Of a stretch of 64,000 nucleotides of DNA, positions 36,669 through 45,369 are shown in pieces. The position numbers were made by a program, and so were the translations under genes. Each line of letters opens with the position of its first letter. The first letter of the stretch is position 1. The notes under the pieces were generated by a model that saw only the letters and a list, made by a program, of their open reading frames with translations, had not been told where the DNA came from and ran no database searches. Source of the stretch: KBS-83 sp051025295 (GTDB lineage: Bacteria > Acidobacteriota > Terriglobia > Terriglobales > Acidobacteriaceae); NCBI GenBank assembly GCA_051025295.1, contig JBMGJV010000012.1. One strand, written 5' to 3'.

Positions 36669-36744
36669 GTACCTTTCACGATCTGACATTCTGCAGCGGC
36701 TGTGCATCTCAACGGGTAACTGCGGTACTTGTCGGTACCTTTCA
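36669..36744 (+). repeat. Direct repeat GTACCTTTCA upstream of Oar receptor gene
   Basis: GTACCTTTCA occurs at 36669-36678 and again at 36735-36744, 66 bases apart. The second copy runs into the AGGAGG ribosome site of the receptor gene (36744-36749). Its role is unknown. Confidence 0.4.
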
Positions 36745-36759
36745 GGAGGCAGTCGCATC

Positions 36760-39700
36760 ATGCAGTGGGTTTTCTTTCCCCGACGCGGCAAATCTGCGCG
36801 TGTATTCCGTCCCAACCTTCATTCCAGCTCAACCTGTGCTGCACTTCTCGCATCGCTCGCTCTCGTCAGCGTTGCCACACCCGCCATGGCCCAGGCCATC
36901 TACGGCAACATCAGCGGCACCGTGCATGACGCCTCTGGTGCTGTGATCCCGAATGCGACGGTGCGCATCACGGACACCTCCAAAGGCACCACTCGGACAC
37001 TTCAGGCAAACGGAGATGGCCTTTACAGTGCAGACCAGTTGATCCCGGACCCCTACGTTGTCCATGCTGAGGCGCCGAACTTTACCGCTGCCGATTCCGC
37101 CACCATCACTGTGGTGGCCGATGCGACGCAGCGCGTGGATATGACCATGAACGTCACCGGCGCAAGCCAGACCGTGACTGTCACAGCGCAGGCAGCAGCA
37201 CTGCAAACGGATCGCGCGGATGTCGCGCAGGTTCTCACCGGGCAGACCGTTCAGTCGCTTCCCAGCGTCAATCGCAACTTCACCCAGTTCGAGCTGCTGA
37301 CCCCCGGCGTGCAGCGCTCTGCCTTCAACATCGGCCCGACGGAGAACCCGCAGGGCTCGCAGGCAGTCGAGATCAACGGCGCGAACTACGGCACCACTGG
37401 CTGGATTCTCGACGGAACCGACAATCGCGATCCGGTGCTCGGCATCATCGTTATCAATCCAACGCTCGATTCGATCAGCGAAATGCGTGTCATCTCGCAG
37501 AACTATCAGGCAGAGTTCGGCGGCGCCATCGGTGGCATCATTACAGCGCAGACACGCTCTGGCAGCAATCAGATCCATGGGGACGCATTCGAATACCGGC
37601 GCAGCGATGCGCAGCAGGCAAGGGACCCGTTCACCCAGTACGCGCGCGACCCTGTCACGAACCGCTACATCCCCAGTTCTCTCTACAACCAGTTCGGTGG
37701 CTCCGTCGGTGGCCCGATCCGCAAAGATAAGGCGTTCTTCTTCCTGGATTACCAGGGCACGCGCCAGCGCGTAGGCACCAGCCTGCGAGAAAATGTGCCG
37801 AGCGCGTTAGTGCGTAGCACTTGTCTCACCGGCGGCGCTTGCGATCTCACCGAGTACACCACTGCCTCCCTCTACAACCCCGTCACTCGCCAGGTCTATC
37901 CGGGTGGCATTCTCCCGGCGGGCGCTGCCTCGCCTCAGGCAATCGCGCTGCTGCGGGCGCTGCCTGCGCCGAACGCACCGGGAATCACCAACAATTACGT
38001 TGCCTCCGGCAATGGCATCAATAACAACGATCAGGCAGACATTCGTCTGGATTGGCAGACCACGCAGACCGTTCACACCTTCGCGCGCTATGACTACGCG
38101 AACTTTCGTCTCACTGGCACGCCGGTGTTCGGTGCTGCTGGCGGACCGGGCTTTGGGCTGGGAAACTCCACCGGGCGTGACAACGTGCAGAACCAGAACG
38201 TCTCTGCAGGTTTCGACTGGGCTGTACGTTCCAACCTGCTCACCGACTTCCGCTTTGGCCTGCTGAAGTACCACGTCGCCGAGAACAAGTTCGACGCCGG
38301 CACCGCACCAGCGCTTGCTGCCGGCATTCCAAACTCGAACACTGGCGTTTTCGGTACAGATGGATCACCCACCATCAACATCACCGGCGACAGCAGCATC
38401 TCGCAGTTCGGCACACAGGGCTGCAACTGCCCCTTGCTCGAGAGTGAGCAGGTCTTCCAGATCGTCAATAACTGGACGAAGATCGCTGGCAATCACAGCT
38501 TCCGCTTTGGCGGCGATGTCCGCTATGCAGAGAACCTGCGCAACGCCAGCGACTACAACCGCACTGGGCAGTTCACGTTCGGCAATGGCAGCACGCAGAA
38601 TCCCGCAGACAAGGCGAGCACTGGTCTCGCGCTCGCGTCGGTGCTGCTCGGCGATGCGGAGCAGTACCAGCGCTTCGTCGTCTACGACCAGAACGCCATC
38701 ACTCGTCAAAAGCGTGGCGCCTTCTATGGGCAGGACACCTGGCGCATCACGCCGAAGCTCACCTTGGACTACGGCGTCCGCTGGGACCTGATCTTCCCGG
38801 AGACCGCAACCGACCGTGCAGGCGGTGGCTTCACGTACCCGTTCGCCGGCTACACCCAGGTCGTCGGTGTGGGCGTCGGTACCAACGGTGGCGAGAAGAC
38901 GGACTATCTCAACCTGGCGGGTCGCTTCGGGTTCGCCTACCAGGTGCGCAACGGCACCGTGATTCGCGGCGCAGTTGGGCAGGTCTATGACGATGTCGGC
39001 TTCTTCGGCACCATCTTCGGAACGGTGCTCTCACACAACACGCCAGTCCTGACGGCGCAGAACATTGCGACCAACAACAGTGCAGGGTCGGCTCCCGCCA
39101 CCACGCTGGCCACGGTCCCCGCGCCTCCGGGCCCGTTTCTCATTCCGGCCAATGGTCGTATCCCGATGAGCAATGGAATCGGTTACGAATTCCGCCCCAA
39201 CCGCCTCTATCTACCAAAGGTCGATCAGTACAACCTCTCCCTGCAGCAGCAGATCACCAGCAATCTCACGACTACGCTGGCCTATGTCGGCAATCTTGGC
39301 GAGCGTGTCTACCCAGGCGAGACCTTCGGGTGGGACATCAACGAGCCGGTGCTGCCCACCACCCCAGCACAGCTCGGCAACAGTACGGCCCGCCGGCCCT
39401 TCTATCAGCGGTTTTCGCAGCCATACAACGGCTCCATCGTGCAGTGCTGCGACACCACTCTGACGTCGACCGCTCCGGCAAGCCGCTCCTCCTACAACGC
39501 TCTGCAGGCGGTGATCGAGCAACGCTTCCACAGCGGATTCCAATTGAACGCGAACTACACCTGGTCGCGCGCCTTCAACTACGCGAACGATGCAGCGTTC
39601 AACCAGTACCGCCGTTTCAGCTACGGTCAGTCCGATACGAACCGCGCGCACCAGTTCACCGCGAGCGGCACGTATGAGCTGCCGGTCGGCAAAAACAAGC

Positions 39701-40308
39701 GCTACCTGAACAAGGGCGGTCTGCTGAATTACGCCGTCGGTGGCTGGACTCTGAATGGCACCACCACATGGCAGAGCGGCTTGCCGTTCACGCCTACTTA
39801 CAACGAATGCGGGCAGGATCAGGATCTGGACAACAACCCGGGCCAGACCGGCGCCAGCAGTGACTGCCGCCCGGACAAGACCTTCGGACGGCTCGCCACT
39901 GGCGTGTCATCATTCGATCCCACCACCCACACCCGCCGCTTCTTCACGCCTGTCGCCCCCTTGGCGTTGAACGGCGCGCAGAGTGGACCGTTTGCCCGCC
40001 CGGCATTCGGCACCTTTGGCAACGCTGGCAGGAACACGTACTTCGGCCCCTCGCAGTACTTCGCGGATGCGTCGCTCTTCAAGAGCGTCCCCATCACGGA
40101 GCGCGTGCAGGCCCAGTTCCAGTTCCAGGTCTTCAACGTCTTCAATCATGCTCCGCTCGGCTTCTCGAGCGGCAGCTCACCCCACTGCATCGACTGCTCT
40201 GTTACCTCGACAAACGCGGGGCAGATCACCTCGGTCGATCCAGCGGTTAGCGGAACCGGGCTGCCCTACATGCGCCAACTCCAGTTCGCCGCTCGCTTCA
40301 ACTTCTAA
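36760..40308 (+). CDS. Oar-type TonB-dependent receptor with carboxypeptidase-regulatory-like domain
   Basis: The 1182-residue protein has a long signal peptide (cleavage after about residue 45, PAMAQ). A CarboxypepD_reg/Cna-B-like domain follows (about 48-130, GTVHDASGAVIPNATVRITD). A TonB plug segment (about 135-245, LPSVNRNFTQFELLTPGV) and a large barrel end in RQLQFAARFNF. The size and layout are those of acidobacterial Oar-like receptors thought to import large oligosaccharides or other polymers. AGGAGG (36744) precedes the ATG. It is monocistronic as far as can be seen. Confidence 0.92.
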   Translation: MQWVFFPRRGKSARVFRPNLHSSSTCAALLASLALVSVATPAMAQAIYGNISGTVHDASGAVIPNATVRITDTSKGTTRTLQANGDGLYSADQLIPDPYVVHAEAPNFTAADSATITVVADATQRVDMTMNVTGASQTVTVTAQAAALQTDRADVAQVLTGQTVQSLPSVNRNFTQFELLTPGVQRSAFNIGPTENPQGSQAVEINGANYGTTGWILDGTDNRDPVLGIIVINPTLDSISEMRVISQNYQAEFGGAIGGIITAQTRSGSNQIHGDAFEYRRSDAQQARDPFTQYARDPVTNRYIPSSLYNQFGGSVGGPIRKDKAFFFLDYQGTRQRVGTSLRENVPSALVRSTCLTGGACDLTEYTTASLYNPVTRQVYPGGILPAGAASPQAIALLRALPAPNAPGITNNYVASGNGINNNDQADIRLDWQTTQTVHTFARYDYANFRLTGTPVFGAAGGPGFGLGNSTGRDNVQNQNVSAGFDWAVRSNLLTDFRFGLLKYHVAENKFDAGTAPALAAGIPNSNTGVFGTDGSPTINITGDSSISQFGTQGCNCPLLESEQVFQIVNNWTKIAGNHSFRFGGDVRYAENLRNASDYNRTGQFTFGNGSTQNPADKASTGLALASVLLGDAEQYQRFVVYDQNAITRQKRGAFYGQDTWRITPKLTLDYGVRWDLIFPETATDRAGGGFTYPFAGYTQVVGVGVGTNGGEKTDYLNLAGRFGFAYQVRNGTVIRGAVGQVYDDVGFFGTIFGTVLSHNTPVLTAQNIATNNSAGSAPATTLATVPAPPGPFLIPANGRIPMSNGIGYEFRPNRLYLPKVDQYNLSLQQQITSNLTTTLAYVGNLGERVYPGETFGWDINEPVLPTTPAQLGNSTARRPFYQRFSQPYNGSIVQCCDTTLTSTAPASRSSYNALQAVIEQRFHSGFQLNANYTWSRAFNYANDAAFNQYRRFSYGQSDTNRAHQFTASGTYELPVGKNKRYLNKGGLLNYAVGGWTLNGTTTWQSGLPFTPTYNECGQDQDLDNNPGQTGASSDCRPDKTFGRLATGVSSFDPTTHTRRFFTPVAPLALNGAQSGPFARPAFGTFGNAGRNTYFGPSQYFADASLFKSVPITERVQAQFQFQVFNVFNHAPLGFSSGSSPHCIDCSVTSTNAGQITSVDPAVSGTGLPYMRQLQFAARFNF

Positions 40309-40323
40309 CCCCGATGTCCGTGG

Positions 40324-40359
40324 CTCGCGGCGACGCTCATTACAAAGCGTCGCCGCGAG
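40324..40359. terminator. Strong hairpin between convergent genes
   Basis: CTCGCGGCGACGCT (40324-40337) pairs perfectly with AGCGTCGCCGCGAG (40346-40359) over an eight-base loop. It lies 16 bases after the Oar stop and overlaps the last codons of the YdeI-like gene on the other strand, so it can stop transcription from both sides. There is no long T-run. Confidence 0.55.
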
Positions 40360-41029
40360 ACTTTGGCGTCACCTTCCGTGCCACGCGCAGGGCATCCTCC
40401 ACTACTTTCTGCACGCGTCGCTCGCGCGCCTCCGGGCTCTGGTAGTAGTAGATCGCCATTAGCTGCCCTCGCCTCTGAACATCCGTCATCGCCTCCCAGC
40501 CTTGCGCTGCTTCGGGCACGCGTCGAAACGCCACCTGCAGGATCGGTGGCAGCGACCGCTCACCATCCATCGCCAGCAGCATGCGTTCCGCTGACTGCTC
40601 CGCTCGGCGCGCACGCGCCTCTGCGCTCTTCGGTTCAGCCACATGCTCGCAAATGTCCTTGCGATACGAATGGCTGAGCGCCGCAAACCAGCGTGACAAT
40701 GCTCGGTCCTGCTTCAGCAGTCGCGCCAACTCTGCCGGAGTCTCCACAGCACGCTCCTCCAGGTCCGGTTCAAGCGTGAACTCGGCCAGGTCACCAACCG
40801 CGGCGTGTCCCTCCCGCTGCATCGTCTTGTTCACCAGCACCACGTACCCGCTCTCGGCTGAGCCGAACAGCGAAGTCCGAAATGCAAAGCCGTTGACCGT
40901 GCCCCGCACCCGCATCCCGCGCCGCTGCTTCCACACCGCCGCCGGATCGAACGGCACACGTGCCGTAACCCAGCGCAGATTAGTGCCATCCGGGGTCAGC
41001 ACTGCGCGGAATCTCTGCTGCGTACTCAT
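40340..41029 (-). CDS. YdeI/OmpD-associated family protein with DUF1905
   Basis: The 229-residue protein has an N-terminal DUF1905 (about 3-85, VRGTVNGFAFRTSLF and GYVVLVNKTMQ) and a C-terminal YdeI/OmpD-associated region (about 95-225; LLKQDRALSRWFAALSHSYR, the SHSYRKD helix and YYQSPEARERRVQK). The family has been linked to antimicrobial-peptide or bacteriocin tolerance, but its molecular role is unclear. It is divergent from the lactonase gene with 33 bases between starts. Confidence 0.82.
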   Translation of the reverse strand: MSTQQRFRAVLTPDGTNLRWVTARVPFDPAAVWKQRRGMRVRGTVNGFAFRTSLFGSAESGYVVLVNKTMQREGHAAVGDLAEFTLEPDLEERAVETPAELARLLKQDRALSRWFAALSHSYRKDICEHVAEPKSAEARARRAEQSAERMLLAMDGERSLPPILQVAFRRVPEAAQGWEAMTDVQRRGQLMAIYYYQSPEARERRVQKVVEDALRVARKVTPKSRGDAL

Positions 41030-41062
41030 GCGCGGCAGCCTACCACGCCATCTTGCGTTAGC

Positions 41063-42259
41063 ATGAGCGGCATGGTTCGCCTCTCCCGCCGCGTGGTTCT
41101 GGCGCTGGCTCCGCTCGCCCCGCTCATGGTTCGCACCTTGCTCTCACAAAAGACATCGCGTCGTCCGCTGCTTTACGCCGGCACCTACACGCATGACACC
41201 GGCCCCGGCGGCGAGTCCGACGGTATCCATGTCGCCGAGTGGCACGAGTCCACCGGCACGCTTGCTCCATGGCATCGTGCCGTAGCCACAGTCGACCCAT
41301 CCTTTCTCGCGGTCCCGCCCACGGGTGAGGCTCTCTTCTGCGTCAACGAGGCAGAGACCATGCCGGAGCCCGATGGCAGCAAGGGCGGCTCCGTCAGCGC
41401 ATTCCGGCGTGACCCGAACAGCGGCAGCCTCACGCTTGTGAACCACGTGCCGTCGTTCGGCAGTGACCCATGCCATCTCACGACCGATCGCGCCGGTCGC
41501 GTCGTCTATGTCGCGAACTACACCAGCGGCTCGCTTGCGTCCTACCGCGTCGAAGCAGGGCGGCTGGTCGGCCCGGTCAGCCACATCGCGTTCCCCGGCC
41601 ATGGTCCGGACAAAGAGCGGCAGGACCACGCGCACACTCATTGCGTCACGCTTTCGCCCGATGAGCGCTACCTGCTCGTCAACGATCTTGGCATCGATAG
41701 CATCCTGGTCTTCCGCACCGACCTCGCGACTGCGAAGCTCGACGAGCCGATCTTCCGCTGGCACGCAAAGCCCGGCTCCGGCCCACGCCACACCCATTTT
41801 CATCCGAACGGCCGCTGGGTCTACTCCGTCAACGAACTGTCTGCGACCGTTGACGCGCTCGCCTGGGATGCGTCAACGGGCCACCTCTCCTTGTTGTCAG
41901 AGGTCTCCATTCGACCATCTGGCGCGAGTGGACATAGCAAGGCGGCAGAGCTGGCCATTGACCGCAGCGGTCACTTCCTCTACGCATCCGATCGCGCCAT
42001 TAACGATCCTGCGGACGACGCGATGGTTGTCTTTGCCATCGATCCCGGCAGCGGTGGCTTGCACTTCGTGCAGCGGCTGGCCAGCGGCGGACGCAACCCG
42101 CGCAGCTTCACACTCGACCCCTCGGAGCGTTGGGTGCTGGTCGCAAACCAGGACTCGCAATCGGTCGTCGTCTTCGCGCGCCATCCGCAGAACGGACGCC
42201 TCACTCCGACCGGCCGCAGTTACAAACTGGGCGCACCCGTCTGCCTGCTGTTCGTCTAG
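41063..42259 (+). CDS. Lactonase family protein (6-phosphogluconolactonase-like beta-propeller)
   Basis: A 398-residue seven-bladed propeller: YAGTYTHDTGPGGESDGIHV at the N-terminus, AHTHCVTLSPDERYLLVNDLG, GPRHTHFHPNGRWVYSVNEL and GRNPRSFTLDPSERWVLVAN. These are the repeat signatures of the YbhE/PGL family. The first 28 residues (RRVVLALAPLAPLMVRTLLS) form a signal-like or Tat-like hydrophobic segment, so the protein may act in the periplasm rather than the pentose phosphate pathway. The start could be 41063 or the ATG at 41072. Confidence 0.88.
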   Translation: MSGMVRLSRRVVLALAPLAPLMVRTLLSQKTSRRPLLYAGTYTHDTGPGGESDGIHVAEWHESTGTLAPWHRAVATVDPSFLAVPPTGEALFCVNEAETMPEPDGSKGGSVSAFRRDPNSGSLTLVNHVPSFGSDPCHLTTDRAGRVVYVANYTSGSLASYRVEAGRLVGPVSHIAFPGHGPDKERQDHAHTHCVTLSPDERYLLVNDLGIDSILVFRTDLATAKLDEPIFRWHAKPGSGPRHTHFHPNGRWVYSVNELSATVDALAWDASTGHLSLLSEVSIRPSGASGHSKAAELAIDRSGHFLYASDRAINDPADDAMVVFAIDPGSGGLHFVQRLASGGRNPRSFTLDPSERWVLVANQDSQSVVVFARHPQNGRLTPTGRSYKLGAPVCLLFV

Positions 42260-42277
42260 ACGACCGACGCGTTCGCG

Positions 42278-43117
42278 TCAGGAGAGATATTCGCGCAAAA
42301 ACGGATCGTCTGAGTGGACGAGATCGTGCGTACTGCCGTCGAACACCAGCCGTCCGTCGTTGAGCACCATGAACGTCGTCTCGCGATCCGCTTCGCCCGC
42401 CGGCAGCGGCACCATGTCATTGCGCTCACGATCGAAGACATGCGTGGCCAGCGTGAATGCATCCTGCAGACGATGCGTGATCAACAGTGAGCTGGTGTGG
42501 TACACATCCCGCTGCTTCATGATCAGCGCGATGATGTTCGTCGACGTGATCGGGTCGAGGCCGCCCGTCGGGGAGTCATAGAGCAGCAGATTCGGCTTCG
42601 CAATGATCGCGCGCGCAATCGCCACTCGTCGCCGCATGCCGCCTGAGAGTTGCGAGGGCAGCTTCTCCATCGTGCCGTCCAGTTCGACGAAGCGCAGCGC
42701 CTCTTCCACGCGCTGATCAATCTCTTCATCTGGCACGTGCCCCTCGATCAGCCGGTAGCCCACGTTGTCGCGGATGTTCATCGAGTCGAACAGCGCGCCC
42801 TCCTGGAACACCATGCCGACGTAGGCGCGCAGCGCGAAGATGTCGACCTCGTCCATGGCCGTGATCTCGTGGCCGAAGATGCAGATGCGTCCGCTGTCGG
42901 GCCGGATCAGCCCGTTCGCCAGCTTCATCAGCACGCTTTTGCCGCTGCCCGCCGGCCCCAACAGCAGCCGCGTCTCGCCCGGCTTCACTTCGAAAGAGAC
43001 GTCCTTCAGTATCTCGTTGCGATCGAAGCGGATCGACACGCGGTCGAACAGAACCGGCACAGCATCCGGCTTCGGCTTGAAGCGCTCAATCGCGATCTCT
43101 TCGGCAGTGGCAGGCAT
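42278..43117 (-). CDS. MlaF-type ABC transporter ATP-binding protein
   Basis: The 279-residue ATPase has Walker A GPAGSGKS (54-61), a Q-loop (MVFQEGALFDSMNIRDNV), signature LSGGM and Walker B LLLYDSPTGGLDP. The FDSM(N/T)IRDNV segment and the missing membrane domain match the MlaF branch for phospholipid transport. The last about 60 residues form a C-terminal extension usual in this branch. It follows the MlaE-type permease by eight bases. No MlaD-type substrate-binding gene is in the window. Confidence 0.88.
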   Translation of the reverse strand: MPATAEEIAIERFKPKPDAVPVLFDRVSIRFDRNEILKDVSFEVKPGETRLLLGPAGSGKSVLMKLANGLIRPDSGRICIFGHEITAMDEVDIFALRAYVGMVFQEGALFDSMNIRDNVGYRLIEGHVPDEEIDQRVEEALRFVELDGTMEKLPSQLSGGMRRRVAIARAIIAKPNLLLYDSPTGGLDPITSTNIIALIMKQRDVYHTSSLLITHRLQDAFTLATHVFDRERNDMVPLPAGEADRETTFMVLNDGRLVFDGSTHDLVHSDDPFLREYLS

Positions 43118-43125
43118 GGTCGGCG

Positions 43126-43905
43126 CTATCGCCCGAAGATCCCGATCATCGTGCGGCTGATGATGAAGTCGATCACGATGATCAGCACGGACGCCACGAC
43201 CACGGCCTGCGTCGTCGAGCGGCCCACACCTTGCGTGCCGCCGCGCGTGGACATGCCGAAGTAGCAGCCCACCGACGCGATGATGAACCCGAAGAAGATC
43301 GGCTTGATCAGCCCCTGGAACACATCCGCATACACCAGCGACTGGTACGCCGTGTGGAAGTATTGCGAGCCGCTCTGGCCCAGCAGAAAGACCGAGACGA
43401 ACGCACCGCCCAGCGTGCCGACCGTGTCCGAAACGATAGTGAGGAAAAAGTTCATCACCACCGTCGCGACCATGCGCGGTACAACGAGCTTCTTCATCGG
43501 GTCGGTGCCCAGCGCTCGCATGGCATCGATCTGCTCGGTCACCATCATCGAGCCGAGCTCCGAAGCCATGCCGGACGCATTGCGCCCCGAGATCATCAGC
43601 GAGGTCAGCACCGGCCCCAGCTCTTTGATCATCGATAGCGACACCAGCGTGCCGGTCAGCGCCGTCGCGCCGAAGGTCGCCAGCGAAGACGCGGATTGCA
43701 GCGCCAGCACGGCGCCCGTAAAGAAGCCCGTCAGGATGACGATCGGGATCGAGCCCACGCCGATCAGATCGGCCTGCGTGAAGATGTCATTGACGTAGTG
43801 CGGGCTGCGAAAGATGTTCGTGATCGCCCGGCCGGAGAGAATTGCGTAGTCCTGAACAGAGCTGACGCTCTTCCGGGCAAAGCTGTCGAGCGAGCCGAAG
43901 GGCAT
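43126..43905 (-). CDS. MlaE-type ABC transporter permease
   Basis: The 259-residue protein has an amphipathic N-terminus, then five membrane helices. The family-diagnostic motif is KELGPVLTSLMISGRNASGM followed by SELGSMMVTEQIDAM. MlaE and MlaF work with an MCE-domain protein to move phospholipids between membranes. Here the pair sits directly behind an NtrC-like regulator and NtrB-like kinase (30-base gap), which is unusual and suggests that the sensor system and the lipid transporter belong to one envelope-homeostasis operon. Confidence 0.9.
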   Translation of the reverse strand: MPFGSLDSFARKSVSSVQDYAILSGRAITNIFRSPHYVNDIFTQADLIGVGSIPIVILTGFFTGAVLALQSASSLATFGATALTGTLVSLSMIKELGPVLTSLMISGRNASGMASELGSMMVTEQIDAMRALGTDPMKKLVVPRMVATVVMNFFLTIVSDTVGTLGGAFVSVFLLGQSGSQYFHTAYQSLVYADVFQGLIKPIFFGFIIASVGCYFGMSTRGGTQGVGRSTTQAVVVASVLIIVIDFIISRTMIGIFGR

Positions 43906-43935
43906 GGCGGCATTGTAACGGGAGCCGCGCCTGAC

Positions 43936-45369
43936 TTACTCCTTGGACTTCTTCCGGATTTCGATCGAGAGCCGTTTGATCTTCTGATTCAGTGTGGAAA
44001 GCGGGATCCGAAACTGCTCTGCCGCCTCCGTCTGGTTCCAGTTGCAGCGCTCCAGCTTGTCGATGATGATGCGGCGCTCGATGTCTTCGAGGATGTCGAA
44101 CAGGGAAGCATTCGCATCGTGCTCGAGCAGGGAAGCCGCGTAGGACCGGCCCGTGAGCTCCCCTGGCAGCACATCGAGCGGGATGACCGCCGTGCGCGAC
44201 AGAGCCACGCCGCGAGCCATCACGTGCTCCAGTTCGCGCACGTTGCCCGGCCAGTCGTAGTCCATCATCGCGCGCATTACCTCGGGCGCAAGGCGGCGCG
44301 TCTCGAGCCCGTTCTCCTCGGAAAATTGTTCCAGGAAGTGGCTGGCCAGCGGAGCTATGTCCTCACGCCGCGAGCGCAGCGGCGGCAGTTCGATCGTCAC
44401 CACGTTCAACCGGAAATACAGATCTTCACGGAACCGGCCATCGCGCACCGCCTGCCGCAGATTCGAGTTGGTGGCCGCCAGAATGCGCACATCCACCTGC
44501 ACCTCCTGCACGGAGCCGAGCGGGCGGAAGCGGCGGTCCTGCAGCACGCGCAGGATCTTGGCCTGTGTCTCGAGCCCCATCGTGCCGATCTCGTCCAGAA
44601 ACAGAGTGCCGCCGTTCGCAATCTCGAACAGGCCCTTCTGCGCAGCGTGCGCCGAGGTAAAGGCCCCCTTCATGTGGCCGAAGAGCTGCGACTCCAGCAA
44701 CTCCGCCGGCAGCGCGCCGGTGTTGATCGGCACAAACGGCTTGTCCCGGCGCGGAGAGTTCGCATGGATCGCCTTCGCGATCACGTCCTTGCCCGTCCCC
44801 GTCTCGCCCTGGATCAGCACGGTGAACCGCGATGGCGCCACCTGCGCGACCAGGTCGAGGATGCGGACCATCGATTCGCTCTTGCCGATAATGTTTTCGA
44901 AGTTGTAGCGCTGCTTGAGCGCGCGCTTCAGGTGAACGTTTTCTTCTTCCGTGCGGTGCTGCGTGATCGCCGCACGGATGTCGGCCAGCAGCTTCTCGTT
45001 CTCCCACGGCTTCTGGACGAAGTTGCGCGCGCCTGCCCGGATCGCATCGACCACGTTCGTCACCGTGCCGTACGCGGTGATCATGATCACCGGCAACTGC
45101 GGGTGGCGCTCCAGGATGCGCGGCAACAGGTCGATCCCGTTCTCGCCCGGCAGTGACAGATCAAGCAGCACCAGATCATAGGGCCGGCGGTCCAGCTCAT
45201 CCAGACCCTTCACACCGTCGGCCGCCATGCCGATGGAGTAACCCTCAAGCGCCAGCAGCGTCTCGAGCGACTCGCGGATCGCCGCCTCGTCGTCAATGAT
45301 CAGGATGCGTGCGCCCTGCGTGTCAGTGGAGGTCGCGGATCGGGCCAGCGTAGAGGTGCCTTCAGACAT
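43936..45369 (-). CDS. NtrC-family sigma-54-type response regulator
   Basis: The 477-residue protein has a receiver domain (phospho-acceptor Asp70, Lys120), an AAA+ domain with Walker A GETGTGKD (188-195) and Walker B LFLDE (256-260), an arginine-finger region (FREDLYFRLN) and a C-terminal Fis-type helix-turn-helix (about 435-470; NQTEAAEQFRIPLSTLNQKI). The sigma-54 contact loop, normally GAFTGA, reads GAFTSA (235-240). That loop contacts sigma-54, so the Gly-to-Ser change could weaken or alter activation. The first eight bases overlap the kinase stop, so it is the partner of that kinase. Confidence 0.93.
   Translation of the reverse strand: MSEGTSTLARSATSTDTQGARILIIDDEAAIRESLETLLALEGYSIGMAADGVKGLDELDRRPYDLVLLDLSLPGENGIDLLPRILERHPQLPVIMITAYGTVTNVVDAIRAGARNFVQKPWENEKLLADIRAAITQHRTEEENVHLKRALKQRYNFENIIGKSESMVRILDLVAQVAPSRFTVLIQGETGTGKDVIAKAIHANSPRRDKPFVPINTGALPAELLESQLFGHMKGAFTSAHAAQKGLFEIANGGTLFLDEIGTMGLETQAKILRVLQDRRFRPLGSVQEVQVDVRILAATNSNLRQAVRDGRFREDLYFRLNVVTIELPPLRSRREDIAPLASHFLEQFSEENGLETRRLAPEVMRAMMDYDWPGNVRELEHVMARGVALSRTAVIPLDVLPGELTGRSYAASLLEHDANASLFDILEDIERRIIIDKLERCNWNQTEAAEQFRIPLSTLNQKIKRLSIEIRKKSKE

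Noticed and set aside
42260..42277. GACGCG-TT-CGCGTC hairpin between lactonase and MlaF-type genes
   Set aside because: Six-base stem with a two-base loop and no T-run; too weak to call a terminator.
43696..45156. Plus-strand frame of 486 codons opposite the NtrC-like gene
   Set aside because: It is rich in Arg/His/Gln with no domain and mirrors a well-supported gene.
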